The notes under the pieces: model-generated
Seen by the model: only the letters and a program-made list of their open reading frames with translations
Database searches by the model: none
What the model was told of the DNA's origin: nothing
Program-made: the position numbers and the translations under genes
Part shown: one piece after another, positions 13,101 to 22,800 of the stretch
Layout of the letters: every line of letters begins with the position of its first letter
Position numbering within the stretch: position 1 is the first letter of the stretch
NCBI RefSeq assembly: GCF_000002075.1
Contig: NW_004797467.1
Span: 486,760 to 550,759 of the forward strand
DNA length: 64,000 nt
Direction: 5' to 3'
Source of the DNA: Aplysia californica
Taxonomy: Eukaryota > Mollusca > Gastropoda > Aplysiida > Aplysiidae

Positions 13101-14164
13101 TTTTGTTTCTACTGTCATTACACACTGAGAAATTGCGGTTTTTATGAAGGCACTTTCAGCACGTTTTATTCACACTGATCAACTGAGCATGTGTCGCAAT
13201 CGATTCTCTCTTGTTTGTTTGTTTTAGTAGAGGTTTTTCAGCGCTCACAACTGCATATGGTTATATGAGCACCAAGGGGTGGATGTCAACAGAAAAGTCC
13301 TTACAGGGAATCAGACTTACTCCTCTCACCTCTCTAGCTTCAACAGCACAAAGTCTGCTTCGACTATCAAGGCACCCCGGAAAAAGCAGGTCCCAAGAGT
13401 GTGACAAACATACAAAACAAGTAGAGGGAAATGACGATAGTAAGGATTCCAGGGTGATCCTCTCTGCCTTTTTCACACATACATTTTTTTTATTCATGAA
13501 AGTATTTAACAGTCTTTATTATACATGGCATACAATATATAGATCTAGAAACTCACAAGCACATTTGAATATCAATGTAGGCTTGCTCTTGCTCATTCCG
13601 CCAAGAAAAAAAGCCCCTAATAATGCCAAGTTTGTACAACACTCCAAAGCAAAACTGCTAAAGCTACATGCTTCAAATTTGGTATGTCTAAAGTTCCATA
13701 CTGGGTAATATTTATGGTCACTAGAGGGCTCTTAAATAAGTGTAAAAATGACTGTTTTTCTAGGTACATTTTCGGGAAAAACCTCCGGGATTGAGCGAGT
13801 TAATCATAGTTCTATCTCTTTCTTTTTTACTTGTAGCTTAAGCTGAAAGATAAACTGACATTCTTATTTCTAATAAAATGGGTGTACTTTGGTACACATT
13901 TCCCCCAAAATTGCTGAACACATTAAATTCATCTCAAACAATGTCTTGTCAGACAAACCCTCTGCTAATGTGTCAAAGGAATTGAGTCTTCTTACTTTCA
14001 AGACATAATTTCAAGAACGGACATGTAGAAGGTAAAGTACTCACTGTAGAAAAGAGAGAGATTTCTTCCTGAGTGTTAGACTCATCATCCTGTAGCAGGT
14101 CTCTCTTCCTCTTTTTCTTTGAAGATTCTGTTGGAACTTTGGTAGACATCTCTTTCTTTTCGCC
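2244..14164 (-). CDS. BOP1: Ribosome biogenesis protein BOP1 (partial, 11 exons)
   Basis: BOP1 is the scaffold of the nucleolar PES1-BOP1-WDR12 complex needed for 28S/5.8S rRNA maturation and 60S subunit assembly (family knowledge). Minus-strand exons with GT-AG borders and continuous frame: 14164-14045, 12746-12465, 11954-11803, 11514-11397, 10518-10417, 9704-9582, 8355-8245, 7804-7643, 6631-6551, 3560-3491 and 2376-2244. Counting from the ATG in the first of these (GAG ATG TCT), residues 1-35 include the basic KKKRKR nuclear signal; 36-129 are a Ser/Asp/Glu-rich tract; about 130-410 match the BOP1NT region ([40 protein letters not shown]); a WD40 repeat starts near 413 ([10 protein letters not shown], then [17 protein letters not shown]). 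Five in-frame codons precede this ATG after the acceptor, so a further 5' exon with an earlier start is possible. The 3' third, with the remaining WD40 repeats, lies off the left edge. No breaks are seen; it looks functional. Confidence 0.93.
2490..2664 (+). repeat. Interspersed ~170-bp repeat R1, copy 1
   Basis: Head TTTTAGCAGACGTTTTATGG, then GTGCTCGCAACTGCATAAGG, GTAACAAACATAAAA, GATAGGAAAGAAG, and tail CACCCGCCAACCACCCACC. About a dozen full or partial copies occur in this window on both strands. No clear terminal inverted repeat and no evident Pol III boxes were seen, so its class is open. Confidence 0.75.
2864..3372. mobile_element. Pogo/Tigger-like MITE
   Basis: Ends are CAGTGGAAACC and GGTTTCCACTG, a perfect 11-bp inverted repeat. 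The subterminal ATATAACAGGG and CCTGTTATTACCGG resemble the ends of pogo/Tigger elements. The TA duplication is present on the right; on the left it reads CA, a possible mutation. No transposase remains. It lies in a BOP1 intron. Confidence 0.65.
3622..4705. repeat. Purine-rich minisatellite (GAATAGAACAAGACAAATAA unit)
   Basis: Two blocks, 3622-3945 and about 4360-4705, of degenerate tandem units of roughly 19-20 bases built from GGAATAGAACAA and TACAAATA. The + strand is almost pure purine plus C/T punctuation. The array is interrupted by an R1 insertion (3957-4200) and by a short C/G-bounded sequence (4288-4352) that recurs at 34918-34990. Open frames through it on the minus strand are artefacts of the repeat. 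Confidence 0.8.
3957..4200 (+). repeat. Interspersed repeat R1, long subfamily, copy 2
   Basis: It shares the R1 head (GCTCGCAACTGCATAAGGTC), but the middle is replaced by a different segment (AGGGGTGGATGTTAACAG ... TATCAAGGCACCCCGGAA) before returning to R1-like GAGTGACAAACATAC. The same long form occurs at 13219-13445. It is inserted inside the minisatellite. Confidence 0.7.
4924..6476. mobile_element. hAT-like non-autonomous element
   Basis: Ends are CAGGGTCCCCACCA and TGGTGGGGACCCTG, a perfect 14-bp inverted repeat starting CAGGG as in hAT elements. The flanking 8-mers (CATAGATA / TAAATAAG) do not match, so the duplication has decayed or the class is wrong. The right subterminal region has repeated CCCGACTTTTTCCCGATC units. 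No transposase was recognised. It fills much of the BOP1 intron before the exon at 6551. Confidence 0.55.
6652..7190. repeat. AAT/AAC-rich tract, SINE-B tail and (CA)n
   Basis: 6652-6765 is an imperfect AAT/AAC tract. About 7038-7110 reads, on the minus strand, as the 3' end of a SINE ending in GGCGCTATAGAAAT plus ATT repeats, like 38908-39264. 7144-7190 is a CA microsatellite. Confidence 0.65.
7868..7967. mobile_element. Pogo-like MITE, 3' part
   Basis: The right end, read inward from the TA at 7968, is CAATAGAGTCTGCTTAAACC. It matches the ends of the intact 176-bp copy at 61470-61645. The left end is not clear. Confidence 0.5.
8030..8170 (-). mobile_element. tRNA-related SINE, core family A
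   Basis: On the minus strand a tRNA-like promoter B box (GAGTTTGATTCC) is followed by the family body (CTGGGATGCTGCGTCCCATT). It lies in a BOP1 intron, in the same orientation as the gene. Confidence 0.5.
8741..9178 (+). mobile_element. MITE, 'GTGAGG' family, copy B
   Basis: The left end TGAGGCAGGGTGGTGAAATC and the right end (minus) ATGTGTCATGACTTGGTCGA plus ATCAGGTGCTCATCAA are imperfect inverted repeats. Length is about 440 bp, with no open frame of note. It is the best complete copy of the family in this window. Confidence 0.6.
9944..10126 (+). repeat. Interspersed repeat R1, copy 3
   Basis: Full-length copy from TTTTAGTTTTAGTAGAGC to CACCCGCCAATCACCCACC, close to copy 1 over its length. 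Confidence 0.75.
12913..13799. mobile_element. TTAA-flanked piggyBac-like MITE in a BOP1 intron
   Basis: TTAA at 12909-12912 and 13800-13803 bracket inverted ends CTCACTCAATCCCG and CGGGATTGAGCGAG (one mismatch in 14). Just inside the left end is an 18-base perfect palindrome (GACCGAGATATCTCGGTC). A TTAA duplication is typical of piggyBac and some other superfamilies. No transposase is present. The element is itself interrupted by the long R1 copy at 13219-13445. Confidence 0.7.
13219..13445 (+). repeat. Interspersed repeat R1, long subfamily, copy 4
   Basis: Same long form as 3957-4200, with GGGGTGGATGTCAACAG and GGCACCCCGGAAAAAGC. Its position inside the TTAA element shows it inserted later than that element. 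Confidence 0.7.
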
Positions 14165-14252
14165 CTGAGAATGAGTTGAATACTGATAATTTAAAACTCA
14201 CTCAAGCTTTGAAGAGAAAACACAGGAACAACCCCAAAGTAAGTTTCAGTAT

Positions 14253-14375
<123 letters not shown>

Positions 14376-14471
14376 GATACACACACACACAAACACACAC
14401 ACACACGCACATCATGCATCTACACGTGTGAATAGCCTCTAAATATATTTAATACTTAGCATGTTACACAC

Positions 14472-15670
14472 AAGGTTGGTGATTTTTTTGTTTTTTTAAA
14501 TAAAAATTTAAAAAATAGATTTTTTAAATTTAAATCAGATTTTTTCAAATTTAAATCGGATTTTTTATTTTTTTTTTTTTTTTTTTTTAATGTCGACACA
14601 GTTTGGGATTTTTGGAGGCTAAAAGTAAGTTCTTATTTTAACTAATGATTAATTTAAGCAACTGCAATTTTAGAAAGCCTTAATCGGCTATATCAGTGAG
14701 TTATGGCTGCAAACAAAAAATGAAGAAAATGTCAGTCTAAAAGGAAGGGGGGGGGGGGGGTAATTATGCATAGATAAACTTGCATTTCATTACAGTGTGT
14801 GTGTGTACGCACGCCTGTGTTTGTCTAAAAAGAAAAAGATATTGCTAATTTCAATTATGAAAAAAAAGTAAATTGAATACAATATTATTTTACTACTTAC
14901 AGTGACAGGGGGGAAAGCAGACTTTTAAGCATGATTATTTTAGTCTACTAAACCTTGTATCTGTTTTATAAAACCAAGGAAAGGAATTCTGAATGTTTAA
15001 AGATGTAAAAACAGAATACATTTTTTAAAAGTGATTTAAATCACTGAGTTCTATTTTTAAAATCAAGTTAATTTAAAAAATCAACTGATTTAAATCAACC
15101 TGATTTAAATCAACCCAACCCTGGTTTTCAATTATGAAAAAAAGTAAATTGAGAATTGTATTATTTTACAGTGACTGGGGGGAAAGAAGACTTTTAAGCA
15201 TGATTATATTAGTCTACTAAACCTTACAACGTTTAATAAAACCAAGGAAAGGAGTTCTGAATGTTTAAATATGTAAAAACTGAATACATTTTTTTGAAAA
15301 GTGATTTAAATCATTGATTTTTATTATAAATATCAAGTTGATTTAAATTTAAAAAATCAACTGATTTAAATCAACCCAGCTCTGATTTCAATTATGGAAA
15401 AAAAAGTAAATTGAATACTGTATTATTTTACAGTGAAAGGGGGGAAAGCAGACTTTTAAGCATGATTATATTAGTCTACTAAACCTTATATCTGTTTTAT
15501 GAAACCAAGGAAAGGAATTCTGAATGTAGAAATGTGTAAAAACTGAATAAAAATTTAAAAAATTTTAAGTGATTTAAATCACTGATTTTTATTTAAAAAA
15601 TCAAGTTGATTTAAATCAAAAAAATCAACTGATTTAAATCAACTTGATTTAAATCAACCCAACCCTGACT
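14472..15670. mobile_element. TTTAAATC element with three tandem ~250-bp units
   Basis: The left end AAGGTTGGTGATTT and the right end (minus) CAGGGTTGGGTTGATTTAAA form an imperfect inverted repeat. Inside, three tandem units each start near TTCAATTATGAAAAAA (about 14848, 15128, 15388), pass through GCAGACTTTTAAGCATGATT, and end in multiple TGATTTAAATCA palindromes plus AACCCAACCCTG. The unit end equals the element end, so the terminus itself was amplified. No coding sequence was seen. Confidence 0.55.
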
Positions 15671-16109
15671 TTTAGTATTTAGAATTTTTATTATTACTAG
15701 AGCTTTGTGCTACGGAAAAGCGTGCATTGGTGCCAGCCCTGTACGGATTGGGATCCGTCATACTTATACCTAGTAAGCCGCGTTTTTTAACCAAAAGGTC
15801 CGCGTTTCATTGGATGGGTGATAGTCAAGGATCCCCTTGTTCCATTGTCCTTTGTTTTAAGAGAGGTATGACCTCATCAAGAGCATACGTTTTTAATTCT
15901 CTCTCTCCCTTCCTCTCTCTCTCTGTTTTCTGAGTCTCGTTCTCTCTCTCTCGTGATAGCATTACATGTTTTGTAAACATCTATATTTTAGCTTTCTGTT
16001 CCACATTCGCAGATTTTTCAGTGTCACTTCATTTTGCTCTCTCTTAGGAAAGATGACAGGTGGTAGATTGGGGTCATTTTTTTTATTTACATTCCGCTCA
16101 CAACACACA

Positions 16110-16750
16110 AAAAGCGGAGTGAAAAAGGAAAAAGGTCAAGGTCGCGACGCAGTTACCGTGCACCTAGCTCAAGGCCCCCCCCGAAACAAAATACCCGGTT
16201 ACCGTGTTCGTAGATAATGAGAGGCGCCCGGTTACCGGTTACCGTGTACGTAGATATTGAGGCTACGTGCCCGGTTACCGTGTGTGTGACACTGAGACTA
16301 CACGGTGAAAAAAAGGAAAAAAGTCAACGTCGTAAAGGGAGCGAAGCAGTTACCGTGCGTGCACCTAGCTCAAGCCCCCTTCCGCACCCCCCTCCCCCCC
16401 GAAACTAAGTACACGGTTACCGTGTACGTAGATATTGAGGTTACGAGCACGGTCACCGTGTATGCGACATTGAGACTACACGGTGAAAAAGGAAAAATGA
16501 ATGTCAACGTCAAGAAGGGAGCAAAGCAGTTACCGTGCACCTAGCTGAAGCCCCTCCCCCACGAAACTAAATGCCCGCTTACCGTGTTCGTAGATAATGA
16601 GAGGCGCCCGGTTGCCGGTTATGTATGTAGACACTGAGGCTACCGTACGTGCCCGGTTACCGTGTACGTAGACCCTGAGGCTACATGCCCGGTTACCGTG
16701 TACGTAGACCCTGAGGATACGTGCCCGGTTACCGTGTACGTAGACACTCC
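16110..16750. repeat. GGTTACCG tandem and nested repeat block
   Basis: A short motif CCCGGTTACCGTGTACGTAG recurs every ~38-40 bases. It is nested in about three longer units of ~190 bases that each carry AGCAGTTACCGTG, CACCTAGCTCAAGCCCC and GACTACACGGTGAAAAA. The block is CpG-rich, unlike its AT-rich surroundings. It lies upstream of the known BOP1 exons. Confidence 0.75.
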
Positions 16751-17149
16751 AGCATAATAATCAGTGTCAGTGACTCTATCCATTGGTGTGTCTTTTTGTT
16801 TTATTTAATCAATTTGAATTTTTTAGAAAAGTGCCTACTTCCAATAGAGGTAAGTTTGTTAGATCTAAACTAAAAAAAAAAAAAAGATTTCAGATTTACG
16901 TATCAGCAAACGAAGGTCTTTTTTACGTTTAGATCTACATAAAATGGAAAACAATTATTAACAGGGGGCAAGCCCTCTGAAACCCCCCCAATTCTGACAT
17001 TCATCATTACTCCTGGTACAGCCCCAATTCAATTGCTATTACTAGATCTATTAGTTCGTTCACGTTTGCCCCCTTGCTCCGTCCGCTACTCCAAGTTTAG
17101 CCCCAATTCAAATTCAATCAATCACACTCTGCTGTTTGTAGATCTTTCT

Positions 17150-17730
17150 AGGCCCCACTGAAACTGAAAAATAGCAGACAGCGCCGCATTCGCCTCTCTC
17201 TCTCTTCCACTTCCAGTTCCCCAATCCGGGTTTGGCCCCACTTGCTGCAGACAGCGCAGCGCCGCATTCGTTATCGATCGCCTAGCGACCTTGTGCGAGC
17301 GAAAGAACTGCAGACAGTCACCTCTCGCTCTCTCCCGAATAAAACATCGATACCGAGTATTAAAGTCAGTATCGATATTTGAGTACTCTTGGGGCCAAAA
17401 CCGGATTATGCCATTAATATATAAGTATAAGGAAGTGACTATTCTCACCCGCCCGGAAGTTCTCGCAAGATCAACTCCTCCCCTCTTCTCTCTCTCTGTC
17501 TCTTTCTGAATACTGTCTATCGGTGTGGACGATCAAATTGACCAAAACAAAGTTAAATAATGATGTTAAAACACAAAAGTAAATTAATTTGGTTGTCTAC
17601 AAAGATGCTACGGCTATTTAACTTTTCGAATCGAGCCGAACTACGCGGGTCGCCATTTTGTTTTGCCCGGAAATTCTCGCGCTACTCCTCTCTCTCTTTC
17701 TCTCTCTCTCTCCACTGCCCACAGACAAAA
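17150..17730 (-). promoter_or_regulatory. Candidate BOP1 promoter / first-exon region
   Basis: This is a CpG- and CT-rich block. It has two ETS-like sites (CCGGAAGT near 17453; CCCGGAAAT near 17668) and a YY1-like CGCCATTTTG near 17650, which on the minus strand reads CAAAATGGCG and offers a start codon in good context. On the minus strand CGGGCGGGTGAGAATAG near 17450 could be a splice donor. No open frame joins unambiguously to the exon at 14164, so this is a candidate only. Confidence 0.35.
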
Positions 17731-17892
17731 TTGTACGCTTTTAGTAGGCTACAGTTGTAATGGAACGTTTGTTCACGGCACAGAATTCTACAATTTTTCT
17801 GTTATCACAGTGTAGAATTCTGTGGTTTAGGGTGAACGCAAAATTTGGTAAACGCGCACCGGGTGAGAATAGCCACAAGACTCGCCTGCACT

Positions 17893-17917
17893 ATTCTCAC
17901 TCCGGGTGAGAATAGAG
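17893..17917. other. Perfect inverted repeat CTATTCTCAC / GTGAGAATAG
   Basis: Ten-base arms separated by five bases. A further copy of GGGTGAGAATAG lies just upstream (about 17859-17872), and another lies in the opposite orientation near 17441-17452. Function unknown. Confidence 0.5.
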
Positions 17918-18578
17918 GTGGCCTTGATCTAAGCTAGAATTTGTTAGAACGCGGACAAACCAAGATGACGATCACCAGTCACACCGATCGACGAGAGAAC
18001 AAGTTAGAGAAACAACTGTACACACACAAAGCTTGTCACCAACGAAGAGCATTGATGTAGATGTAGATCTAGATTCTATATCTAGATCTAGATATCTAGA
18101 TCTAGAGCTCGTTTGTTTTGCTTACTTTTTGGAAGGGGGCTAAAGTGTAAGTTAAGTACATCACCTGTGGCCTGTAGATCTAGCACACTTTGTAGTCTTC
18201 ACCTAAGATCCCACAATCAATCATTCCGGTTCACTTAAGATTCTGCAGTTAAAAAATAAACCAAACAAAGCAACAACAAATTTTACTACACAAGAGCCAT
18301 CACTAAGATAAATTATTACCTTCATTTCAACTTCGTCATACGATTGTCAACATGTGGGAAGAAGCCATGTACAATAGACAAAACCGAAAGTAGATGAGAG
18401 TTATCTTTCCCTATTTTGCTAAGATTCCGTGCAAGTAAAATGTATTATGTGTATTCAAGGAGATTAAAAGTTCTAAGCTCCTTGTGTGTATTAAATTTTG
18501 TTCTTATAGTTCTTTTATAATATTAATAGTATTGTGTAACAATATAAGACAGATTCATTTATTAAGTTGAGTCGGAAC

Positions 18579-20751
18579 CAGGGGTGGCTCGTGGGTCTTA
18601 AAAGTGGGCGTGCACAATTAGGTTAAAGCAGGTTGAAGATAGTCAAGGGTATGGTAAATTAGATGTTTTCTTCACCCTACCTGTTTTGAGAAAATATATT
18701 TGAAGACAAAGTCTTCCTTTCGTTCGCTTGCTGAGGAAAAAGTGTCCATTTTTCTGTTGGGCATGCTATTAATGATGTCCTTGTGGATCGACATAAACGT
18801 CAGTGCGATTTCTAGGATTTTTCATACTTCTCTAAATGTTGTATTGAGTGTGCAGTCCTTCAGAGTTGAATAAAGGCCCTGGATTGTACGACCTTGAGCA
18901 GACTTAAATATATTTCATTGCCATGTAATACTTATAATTCTGTCTGTAACTTGATTTTAAGCAAAACAGTAATATTTCTGTAAACGATCCTAAAAGAACT
19001 GTAGGAAACAACTTTTGATAGTCCTTGAATTTGGAGGAGTCAAACATTGACAGTGCGTTGAATTTATTTTGCTTCAAGAAATTGTCTACAATTTGAGAAA
19101 CTATTATGTCACAGGTTTGCTTTGCAGCAATTTTGTTGGTGTTGTAATGTCTGCGTCTCTTGGAAGCGTGTTTTTCTGAGGTCTGTTTTGTTGATAGAAC
19201 AAATATACTGTTTCTAATTTCATCGACGGCTAATATAAACGTGCCTAGAGCTTGTTAGGTTGCTATGAGCGGTGTACTTCTGTGTTAGAGGATCCCATGA
19301 ACAGCGGCAACGTGCGTGAACACTTAGTTGAAAAAGTGCAAAAAGATGAGAATTGTTTCGCTCTTTAATACATTCAGGATACCATCGTGGATGGAATTAT
19401 CGTCCCACTGCTCAGACTGAATTTCTGCAAGACAAAGCTCGGTCTCTCCTTTCCAAATGAAGACTGTGTTAATTAGTCGAGACTGCAAATTCCACTTTGT
19501 TTTTGACGGCCATTGAATATTCCGGTGACAAACGCGTCTGAGAACGCAGATGCATTTTGTAGAGTGGACAAAAAATGTCGAAGAGCCTGCATAGCGTTAG
19601 CGAAAAATACTCCTATTCCCCGACAAATCACCCTTTTCATGACCGAGAAGGGCAAGTTGGTGAGTTTCACAGAACAAAATACACTCGATAACCTTACCCA
19701 ATACGTGCCTGTTCTTTCTCACTAGCCTAGTTCGTTATTGTGAGACGTTGCAATGCAATAACCAACGACTAGCTGCGCTGCTATGTCTACTTGTCCGAAA
19801 GCATGATACTTAACGGCATTGTTTACGTGCGCTCTTGATGACCCCTGACTTTAATGCGTTGTTTCACATGAACAAGATCAGTATCAGTAAAACCTGTCTT
19901 AGACTATTACTTGGGGTCTTCAGTTTAAAAAAGCAGACAGGAGAAACAGCAGGCCTACAATGAGTATTTATTGCTAACGCTGACTGTAAGCCACTCCACT
20001 TTTTGTTGGTTGTATTATTTTGATATCTTTTGGTTGTTGGGGATCTAATTTTTTCACTCTCTTTGTTACTTTGTTTGGTGAACTGAATTCATTTGCAATC
20101 AACTTCATTCATCCTGCATTGGAATACACCCTTGAGTAATAAAACTGTCACCACTGCGTAACACCATTCCAACTTCTAACACAGTGACCTAATTACGTCA
20201 CGTTGACCTCGCTCAAGTTCAAGGTTACAGAGGTGGGGCTAGAAAGGGCAAGACAATGGACCAATCGCACATCGCTGAGAGCACTCCGGCGGATTGCTCC
20301 ACAGCTCTCATAATACGGGCATTGAATTGTGTAATGTATCGTGAACTAGTCTGAGATGGCGTTATTTTTAAACTGCCTCTATGGGCTTTGCTCGGCTGGT
20401 GCACATTGAGATTGTGCCGCCTTATTAATATTTATGAACTAAGAAACTCGGTCAAAACGTCATCGTTGTTTGGGTCGGCCCATAGAGCTTTTTCCGACAT
20501 ATATTACACCACTACTGAACATGCTATTTTTTTACTTGGGTGAAGCACAAGGATTTGATACGGTATAGTAGATGTTGTAGAGCTGTTGTAGATGTTGTAG
20601 TGGACGAATAGGCTCTGGCGAGGAACTTGTACGAAAAACTAATTGGATGGTGGAAGGTAAAGGTTCTTTTATTGCCTCTTTGTGGGTGTTGGGCGCATTA
20701 AAATTTTTGGGCGGCAGTGCACGGCCGGGCTCTATGGACGAGCCGCCCCTG
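18579..20751 (-). mobile_element. hAT-superfamily DNA transposon relic
   Basis: Perfect 8-bp target-site duplication GTCGGAAC at 18571-18578 and 20752-20759. Ends CAGGGGTGGCTCGT and (minus) CAGGGGCGGCTCGT are inverted repeats with one mismatch, followed by a second shared GTGCAC. On the minus strand, about 19170-18690 encodes sequence like the C-terminal part of hAT/ZMYM-type transposases (HYNTNKIAAKQTCDIIVSQ, then FDSSKFKDYQKLFP), with frame changes further on. The N-terminal part, toward 20.5 kb, is not recognisable. A CCAAT-like and CpG-rich stretch near 20200-20300 could be its old promoter. The element is inactive. Confidence 0.78.
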
Positions 20752-20759
20752 GTCGGAAC

Positions 20760-22555
20760 AAACCAAAACCTCATTCTCCCCCCGGTCATTTCCCTCTATA
20801 TTCTTTTTTTTTTCGGCTTACTCTTACTTTTCCTCTCGTCTCACACTTAACTACCTGTCCTCCATTCTCTACTAAATATTGATGCGCTGAACGCGAATAT
20901 CAACTTCTTTCCGTCGCAAATCAACAGTTTTTTAATTGTTTGATTGTCCTTAATGGAGCTATATCACACTGTGCCTAACCGCGCTGTTATTTTTGTGCTT
21001 TTGACCAATCGGGGGGGGGGGGGGGGGATAAAGGGGGCCTGCCAAGGAGCTCAAATCGGGTGATTTTTGTATTTTTAATCTAAGTTACTCTAAATCAAAA
21101 TGTACGATCTTTGTCGAATTCATTTAGTGTAGCGTTTGTTTGTTTGCACCAAAAGGGCAGCGTTTGCTGTATGGCCCAATTATTTTTTTTAAATGACAAA
21201 ACAAAAGTTTTTATTACTAAATGACAAACATTGGTTTATTTAAGTACCGTAGGCTACACGTCATGTTGGCCTACTTTTGTTTGGTCGCTGGCCTACATGA
21301 GTGTGCCATGCAAGGTTACGTGCGTATCGTTGAATTCTCAATTGTCGATTGATCTACAATCATTACTTTAACGCGAATAAACGAACGTGAACAAGTTGTA
21401 AAATGGCATCGGTAAAATCATGTAATATTACATGTACATATAGTGGACGCTGGCTATAACAGGACCGCCGCTGGACTGACGCGTGATGCCAAAGAATCTC
21501 TACCGTTGTCTCTACTAAGAATCTTTGTTGTGGCCCCTGTTAAAGCCAAATATCATGCTGCTAGACAGGGATCGACATTTTTTTCTTCTTTTTTTCAAGT
21601 AAAGTTTTTACAGCGATCGCAACTGCATAAGGTCATATGAGCGCCACGATCGAGTTTACTTGCACTTACACAGTAACTAATAATAAACCAATGGGACCAC
21701 TTTTATTTCACTTTATAATATTATTATTACGCACTACCCATTTATCAGTTACTGCTACTTTCTATTCATGAGATATTTCCTTCCTCATCGCTTAATCTTT
21801 TTTTTTTTTTAAATCTCATAGAAGTTGACAAGACATAACTTGATATGCATGGTAATACATGTACATGTATATATCTAATAGTTGCATTTAAATGGTACAT
21901 TCTCTTCAGATTCCTGCAGTATGTTCTATGCGCTTTACATCTATTCGTAATCGAATAGATACCACGTTAGGAGAATGAGCACGCTGCATAGATCTGCGGT
22001 AGCGGCCATAATACATAGTTTTCATTCGTTCATTCATTTATTCCCCGAAACAGGTCTCGCCACCCAACTAGTAGACCGTGTGACGACGTTCTTGACCAAG
22101 GTCACGCTTTGTCCCTGCGATTTAATTTGCATCAACACCAAAGTGCGCCCAATGTTACATAGACGCAATTACGTTGTTTTGCTTTGTTAACTTTATTTGC
22201 TTTTTTTCCTGCTTCAAAGTTTGTTTGTTTTAGGATTATAATCATATTGATGGTTTGGCCGCTGTTATTGACTAGCATGTCTGTCCGAATGCCTGTTAAT
22301 TGTTTTAAATCTAGTTACATTATAAGAGATCGGAATCGATACAGCCGAAATCCTAATGATATAAATGAGACTGTTTTACCACATACTTCTATAACAGAGG
22401 TCTAAAAATTCGCGGCCCAAGATATGATTGAGGCCAGCAGGACGATAATAATTATTATTTTAAGGCCCCGGTCTTGAAATCAATATTTTAAAAATTGACT
22501 TTGTCATTTTTTTCTTCCCAAACGGACCATTTGCCTGTTTTGTTTGTTTGTTTGT
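20760..22555. other. No gene; partial R1 copy and AT-rich DNA
   Basis: No exon or RNA gene was found. It contains a G16 run (about 21011-21027) and the head of an R1 repeat at 21594-21645 (TTTTTACAGCGATCGCAACT then GCATAAGGTCATATGAGCGCC). Nothing else was recognised. Confidence 0.5.
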
Positions 22556-22626
22556 TGGTCTGTTTGGTTTGTTGGTTGGTTGGTTGGTTGGTTGGTTGGT
22601 ATGTTAGTCCGTTGGTTATGTAGTTC

Positions 22627-22680
<54 letters not shown>

Positions 22681-22800
22681 GTGTGTGTTTGTTTGTTTGT
22701 TGTTACTGTTTTGGAGTTGTTGTTTGCTGTGTGGGGTTTTTTTGGGGGGGAGGGGGGGTTGGGGGGGTGGGGGTATTGTTGTTGTTGTTGCTGTTGTAGT
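22556..22800. repeat. GGTT, (GT)n and G-rich simple repeats
   Basis: TTGG units at 22557-22599, a GT microsatellite at 22628-22688, then G-runs and (GTT)n to about 22800. Open frames on both strands here are repeat artefacts. Confidence 0.9.

Noticed and set aside
16110-16750. Regularly spaced GGTTACCG repeats that could suggest a CRISPR array
   Set aside because: The intervening segments are also repeated, the unit is nested in larger tandem units, and the context is an animal genome with no cas genes.
17640-17665. Minus-strand ATG in CAAAATGGCG as the true first exon of BOP1
   Set aside because: The frame runs into a stop after twelve codons, and the only in-frame donor (CGC/GTAGTT) is weak; kept only as part of the promoter candidate.
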